NCBI GenBank assembly: GCA_041666155.1
Contig: JBAYHM010000070.1
Coordinates: 1-16,503, forward strand
From: SZUA-426 sp041666155
GTDB taxonomy: Bacteria > Spirochaetota > Spirochaetia > Treponematales > Breznakiellaceae
Direction: 5' to 3'
DNA length: 16,503 nt
Numbering within the stretch: position 1 is the first letter of the stretch; every line of letters starts with the position of its first letter. Shown here piece after piece: positions 13,703 to 16,503 of the stretch. The translations under genes and the position numbers were made by a program. The notes beneath the pieces were generated by a model. It was not told where the DNA came from and made no database searches. It saw nothing but the letters and a program-made list of their open reading frames with translations.

Positions 13703-16435
13703 TCACAATTCTTCGAGCGCTTTCTTAACCAGTTTCCGAATGCCTTCGCATTCGCGCTTGATATCTTCAGCCACTACCGTGGCGAGTTCGCGATTGTCCT
13801 CTTTTACAACCTTCCGATATCGCTTGATCAGTTGGAGAGCCCGAAGCGCGCTGAGAGCGGACAAAACGTTGACGACTCCGTGTAATGAAGATTTAGCCCC
13901 GTCATAATCCCCCGCCGCGCTATGTTTGACGAAAGCGGAAACACGTTTAGGAAGATCCTGCGATGCGATCATAAGGAGTCGCCGAAATTCGTCAACCGAT
14001 GCGGCGTATTGTCGTTTCAGGCGCGCTAGGTCGAAGTGCACTTTGCCCAGCACGGTATCGTCTATCAGGGCGATAAGGCTCCGAGGATTTATCGGCTTTG
14101 AGGCGTAGGCATCAAAACCGACTTTTTCAATCGCTTCGTCTATCTCGTCCGCGCCGAACGCGGTGAGCGCGATGATCGGCACGTTCGGATCATAATCGAC
14201 ACCGGAATAGGACCGGATAGCTTTTGCTGCCGCGGTTCCGTCCATACCGGGCATTTGGATATCCATGAGGATGATGTCGAAGTCACCGCCGCCGAGAGCG
14301 GAAATCGCCCCATATCCGTCCGGAACAAGAGACACGCTGTGTCCGGCTTTTTCCAGGAAGAAACGAAGATAATCCTGATTGACCGGATTGTCCTCCGCGA
14401 CAAGTATATTGAAAGCACGGGGCGCACGGATCGGCTCATCCGATTCAACGGCGAGAAGATCGATTCTAACTTGTTCAACGGGAACGAAGAACGAAAACGT
14501 GCTTCCGACGCCCGGAGAACTCTCTACCCAGATATCTCCACCCAGGCGGAACGCGAGCTCCTTTGCGATAGCCAAACCGAGGCCGGTACCTCCGAACTTT
14601 TTGGATCGCGATGCGTCCACTTGGCTGAAATGTTTGAACAATTTTTGCTGATCGACACCGGAAATGCCGATGCCGGTATCACGCACGGACACGAAAAGCG
14701 CGGGAACTCCGTCTTTCGCGCGGACGGCAAAACGCACGGTGATGCTGCCCTTCTCCGTAAATTTCACCGCGTTGGATACAAGATTGGTGATTATCTGAGC
14801 AAGTCGGCCTCGATCTACTCGGATTACGGGGAATCCGCCGTCTTCTATCAAAAAGCTGAAGGGTAGCTTTTTCTCTTCCGCGATTATGCGGTACGGAGCA
14901 AGAGTCACCGAAACAAAATCATTGAGATCGACGTCTTCCGGTGTAAGTTCCAAAGCCCGGGCTTCGATCTTAGACAGATCGAGCAGGTCGTTGAGCATGG
15001 AGAGAAGGGACTTAGCCGAAGATCGTATCGTCTGCAAGCGATCCACTTGTCCCGGCGCAGGAGCGTCGGACAAAAGAACCTCAACTATCGATATCACGCC
15101 GGATAATGGAGTGCGAAGCTCGTGACTCATGTTTGCCAGGAATTCGCTCTTGGCCCGGCTCGCATCCTCGGCCCCGACCTTCGCCTGTTTCAAAAGGTCA
15201 TCCAAGGTGCGTTTACGGGTGATGTCCTCTATGAGACAGAGATAATGAGTGATCACGCCCGATGGGGAACGGATAGCCGATACAAAAGTAGAACTCCAGA
15301 AGGGGTCCGCGTTAACCCGTGGGCAGCGCATCTCACCGTGCCAATCGATACCTGCGCGAACCGAGGCGACCAAATCGTCAAACACGGTCCGGTCGGAAGC
15401 CTCGCCAAGGTAATCGCCGACTTTACGGCCGATCGCCTGGTCGGGGCCCGACCCGGTGATGGCAAAGAACGCGGGGTTCACGTATTCGATCGTCAAGTCA
15501 CGGGTCAAAATGGCTACCGCGATGGGACTCTGATCGACGGCCTGATACATCTTGCGCAGCATGTCCTCAGATTTTCTTCTGAGCGTGATATCGCGAATGA
15601 TACCGACGGTCCCGACGAACACTTTTTCCTTCATATCGCCGATAGCTCGATACGCGCCGGCTGAGGCAATTTCTCCATAGGAAATAATAGACGCGATCAT
15701 GTCGCCGCCCCGAGGGACGCCTTTCTTTTCGGGGCGCTTCAAACGGATTTCAAGGTTTTCAGTTTTGCGGTCAACACCGCGTCTTTCGTCGAAAAGTTTC
15801 GGAGCATTCCGAGCTCCGGTTTTGTTCTTCACGAAGTACGGGAGAAGATGATCACGACTGACGTGCGGAACGTCTTCATCAAAAAGGATACAACTGAAAT
15901 GTTTACCTATTAAATCTTCCGGCCTATAGCCGATAGATTTCACCGATTGATTGATAAAGGTAAAATGGCCCTCGGGATTGAGTTCGTACACGATGTCCGG
16001 AAGCGCATCGACCAAATCCTCATAGCGCTTAGCCGCATGGCCAAGCTCGATGGCAAGTCGGCGTCTGATACGCCAAAGGCGATGGATATACGCGCCTAAG
16101 TCGGCGGTCCAATTTTTCCCCGTAAGCAAGTAATCAATGACACCCGCGTTAAGGGCGGTGTCCAACGCATCGTCATCAGTTTTGGAACCTACAGCGACGC
16201 AGGAAACGATGGGATAACGTACCGCGATTTCGGCCGCACCCCCATCAGGGAGAGTTACCGCGGATATTACTAGGTCAAAGGGTGCGGCAACGAGAGCCGC
16301 CAACGCTTCGGTAACACTGCCCGCGATCCCGGAATCAACTGGGTCGGGGGATGCGGCAAGGGAAGTTTTAATGGCAAGAGCTTCGCGCTCATTGGGAAAA
16401 ACAAGAAGCACGCGAATGAGAGGGGCGCCGTTCAT
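13703..16435 (-). CDS. Hybrid sensor histidine kinase: pseudo-receiver, two PAS, HisKA, HATPase, receiver, Hpt-like tail
   Basis: A 910-residue soluble signalling kinase with no transmembrane segment. Order: a receiver-like domain (about 7-120); PAS 1 (about 137-285) with a charged insert near 205-245; PAS 2 (about 293-410); HisKA with phosphorylated His438 in MSHELRTP; HATPase with the N box (Asn551, Asn555), DTGIG (586-590) and GGTGLGL (615-621); a receiver (about 676-795) with Asp682, phospho-acceptor Asp725, Thr758 and Lys780; and a helical Hpt-like tail (about 800-910). The first receiver is degenerate: Phe13-Pro14 replace the acidic pair and Ala59 replaces the acceptor Asp. The tail lacks the HxLKG histidine, reading KSSLHG at 848-853. 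The ATG has no close ribosome site; AAGGAG lies about 25 bases upstream. It is probably co-transcribed with the dual immunophilin gene. The signal and output are unknown. Confidence 0.93.
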   Translation of the reverse strand: MNGAPLIRVLLVFPNEREALAIKTSLAASPDPVDSGIAGSVTEALAALVAAPFDLVISAVTLPDGGAAEIAVRYPIVSCVAVGSKTDDDALDTALNAGVIDYLLTGKNWTADLGAYIHRLWRIRRRLAIELGHAAKRYEDLVDALPDIVYELNPEGHFTFINQSVKSIGYRPEDLIGKHFSCILFDEDVPHVSRDHLLPYFVKNKTGARNAPKLFDERRGVDRKTENLEIRLKRPEKKGVPRGGDMIASIISYGEIASAGAYRAIGDMKEKVFVGTVGIIRDITLRRKSEDMLRKMYQAVDQSPIAVAILTRDLTIEYVNPAFFAITGSGPDQAIGRKVGDYLGEASDRTVFDDLVASVRAGIDWHGEMRCPRVNADPFWSSTFVSAIRSPSGVITHYLCLIEDITRKRTLDDLLKQAKVGAEDASRAKSEFLANMSHELRTPLSGVISIVEVLLSDAPAPGQVDRLQTIRSSAKSLLSMLNDLLDLSKIEARALELTPEDVDLNDFVSVTLAPYRIIAEEKKLPFSFLIEDGGFPVIRVDRGRLAQIITNLVSNAVKFTEKGSITVRFAVRAKDGVPALFVSVRDTGIGISGVDQQKLFKHFSQVDASRSKKFGGTGLGLAIAKELAFRLGGDIWVESSPGVGSTFSFFVPVEQVRIDLLAVESDEPIRAPRAFNILVAEDNPVNQDYLRFFLEKAGHSVSLVPDGYGAISALGGGDFDIILMDIQMPGMDGTAAAKAIRSYSGVDYDPNVPIIALTAFGADEIDEAIEKVGFDAYASKPINPRSLIALIDDTVLGKVHFDLARLKRQYAASVDEFRRLLMIASQDLPKRVSAFVKHSAAGDYDGAKSSLHGVVNVLSALSALRALQLIKRYRKVVKEDNRELATVVAEDIKRECEGIRKLVKKALEEL

Positions 16436-16503
16436 ATGATTGTATATCGGAAGATTCCGTACTCCTTTTTACCTTTACATTTTAAAAGAACGAGCGGCCA
16501 CGA

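Noticed and set aside
14255..14866. 203-codon plus-strand frame opposite the histidine kinase
   Set aside because: Antisense to the HATPase and receiver regions, with no supporting start signal or domain.
1..16503. CRISPR arrays, tRNA or rRNA genes, insertion sequences, toxin-antitoxin or defence cassettes
   Set aside because: Nearly all sequence is accounted for by conserved coding genes, the largest gap is about 220 bases, and no regular repeats, cloverleaf-like sequence or transposase motifs were seen.

Overview
This is a densely packed chromosomal segment, most likely from a free-living or gut Treponema-like spirochaete (phylum Spirochaetota). The base composition looks moderately GC-rich. 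The taxonomic guess rests on gene content: a cyclophilin-FKBP dual immunophilin of the kind described in Treponema, a 533-residue protein resembling a spirochaete-restricted family of unknown function (probably DUF5312), and a periplasmic-shape module (M23 peptidase plus bactofilin) next to YaaR and YaaT. No tRNA, rRNA, insertion sequence, phage gene or CRISPR array is visible. No gap between genes exceeds about 220 bases.

Layout. (1) Positions 1-1435, minus strand: a type II NADH dehydrogenase that runs off the left edge. It carries a cysteine-rich insert and enters a DoxX-like membrane segment. It has its own promoter. (2) Positions 1588-9306, minus strand: an eight-gene run read right to left: TatD nuclease, tRNA-dihydrouridine synthase, DUF5312-like protein, GAF-GGDEF diguanylate cyclase, [2Fe-2S] ferredoxin, GH13 alpha-glucosidase, rhomboid protease, secreted hypothetical protein. 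Several junctions overlap or share stop and start signals, which suggests translational coupling. A good sigma-70 promoter lies upstream of tatD, and a weaker candidate lies before the GGDEF gene. (3) Positions 9307-9527: a divergent promoter region with two back-to-back extended -10 promoters. (4) Positions 9528-12558, plus strand: LytM/M23 peptidase, bactofilin, YaaR, YaaT (RicT/PSP1), ending at a 13-bp perfect inverted repeat. (5) Positions 12630-16435, minus strand: a large hybrid histidine kinase followed by the secreted dual immunophilin, convergent with the YaaT operon.

How the genes may work together. The plus-strand operon looks like a cell-envelope and cell-shape unit: bactofilin filaments can place M23 endopeptidases. 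It is joined to the YaaR/YaaT pair, which in Bacillus flanks holB and is linked to RNA processing (Ric complex) and developmental control. The long minus-strand run mixes housekeeping (TatD, Dus), c-di-GMP signalling, electron transfer, sugar cleavage and membrane proteolysis, with no obvious single pathway. I see no clear new defence or mobile system. The most unusual points are the three CGxxxC pairs in the NADH dehydrogenase, the degenerate receiver and Hpt-like ends of the histidine kinase, the Asp-to-Glu change in TatD, and the YaaR-YaaT pair without holB next to a bactofilin/M23 unit.
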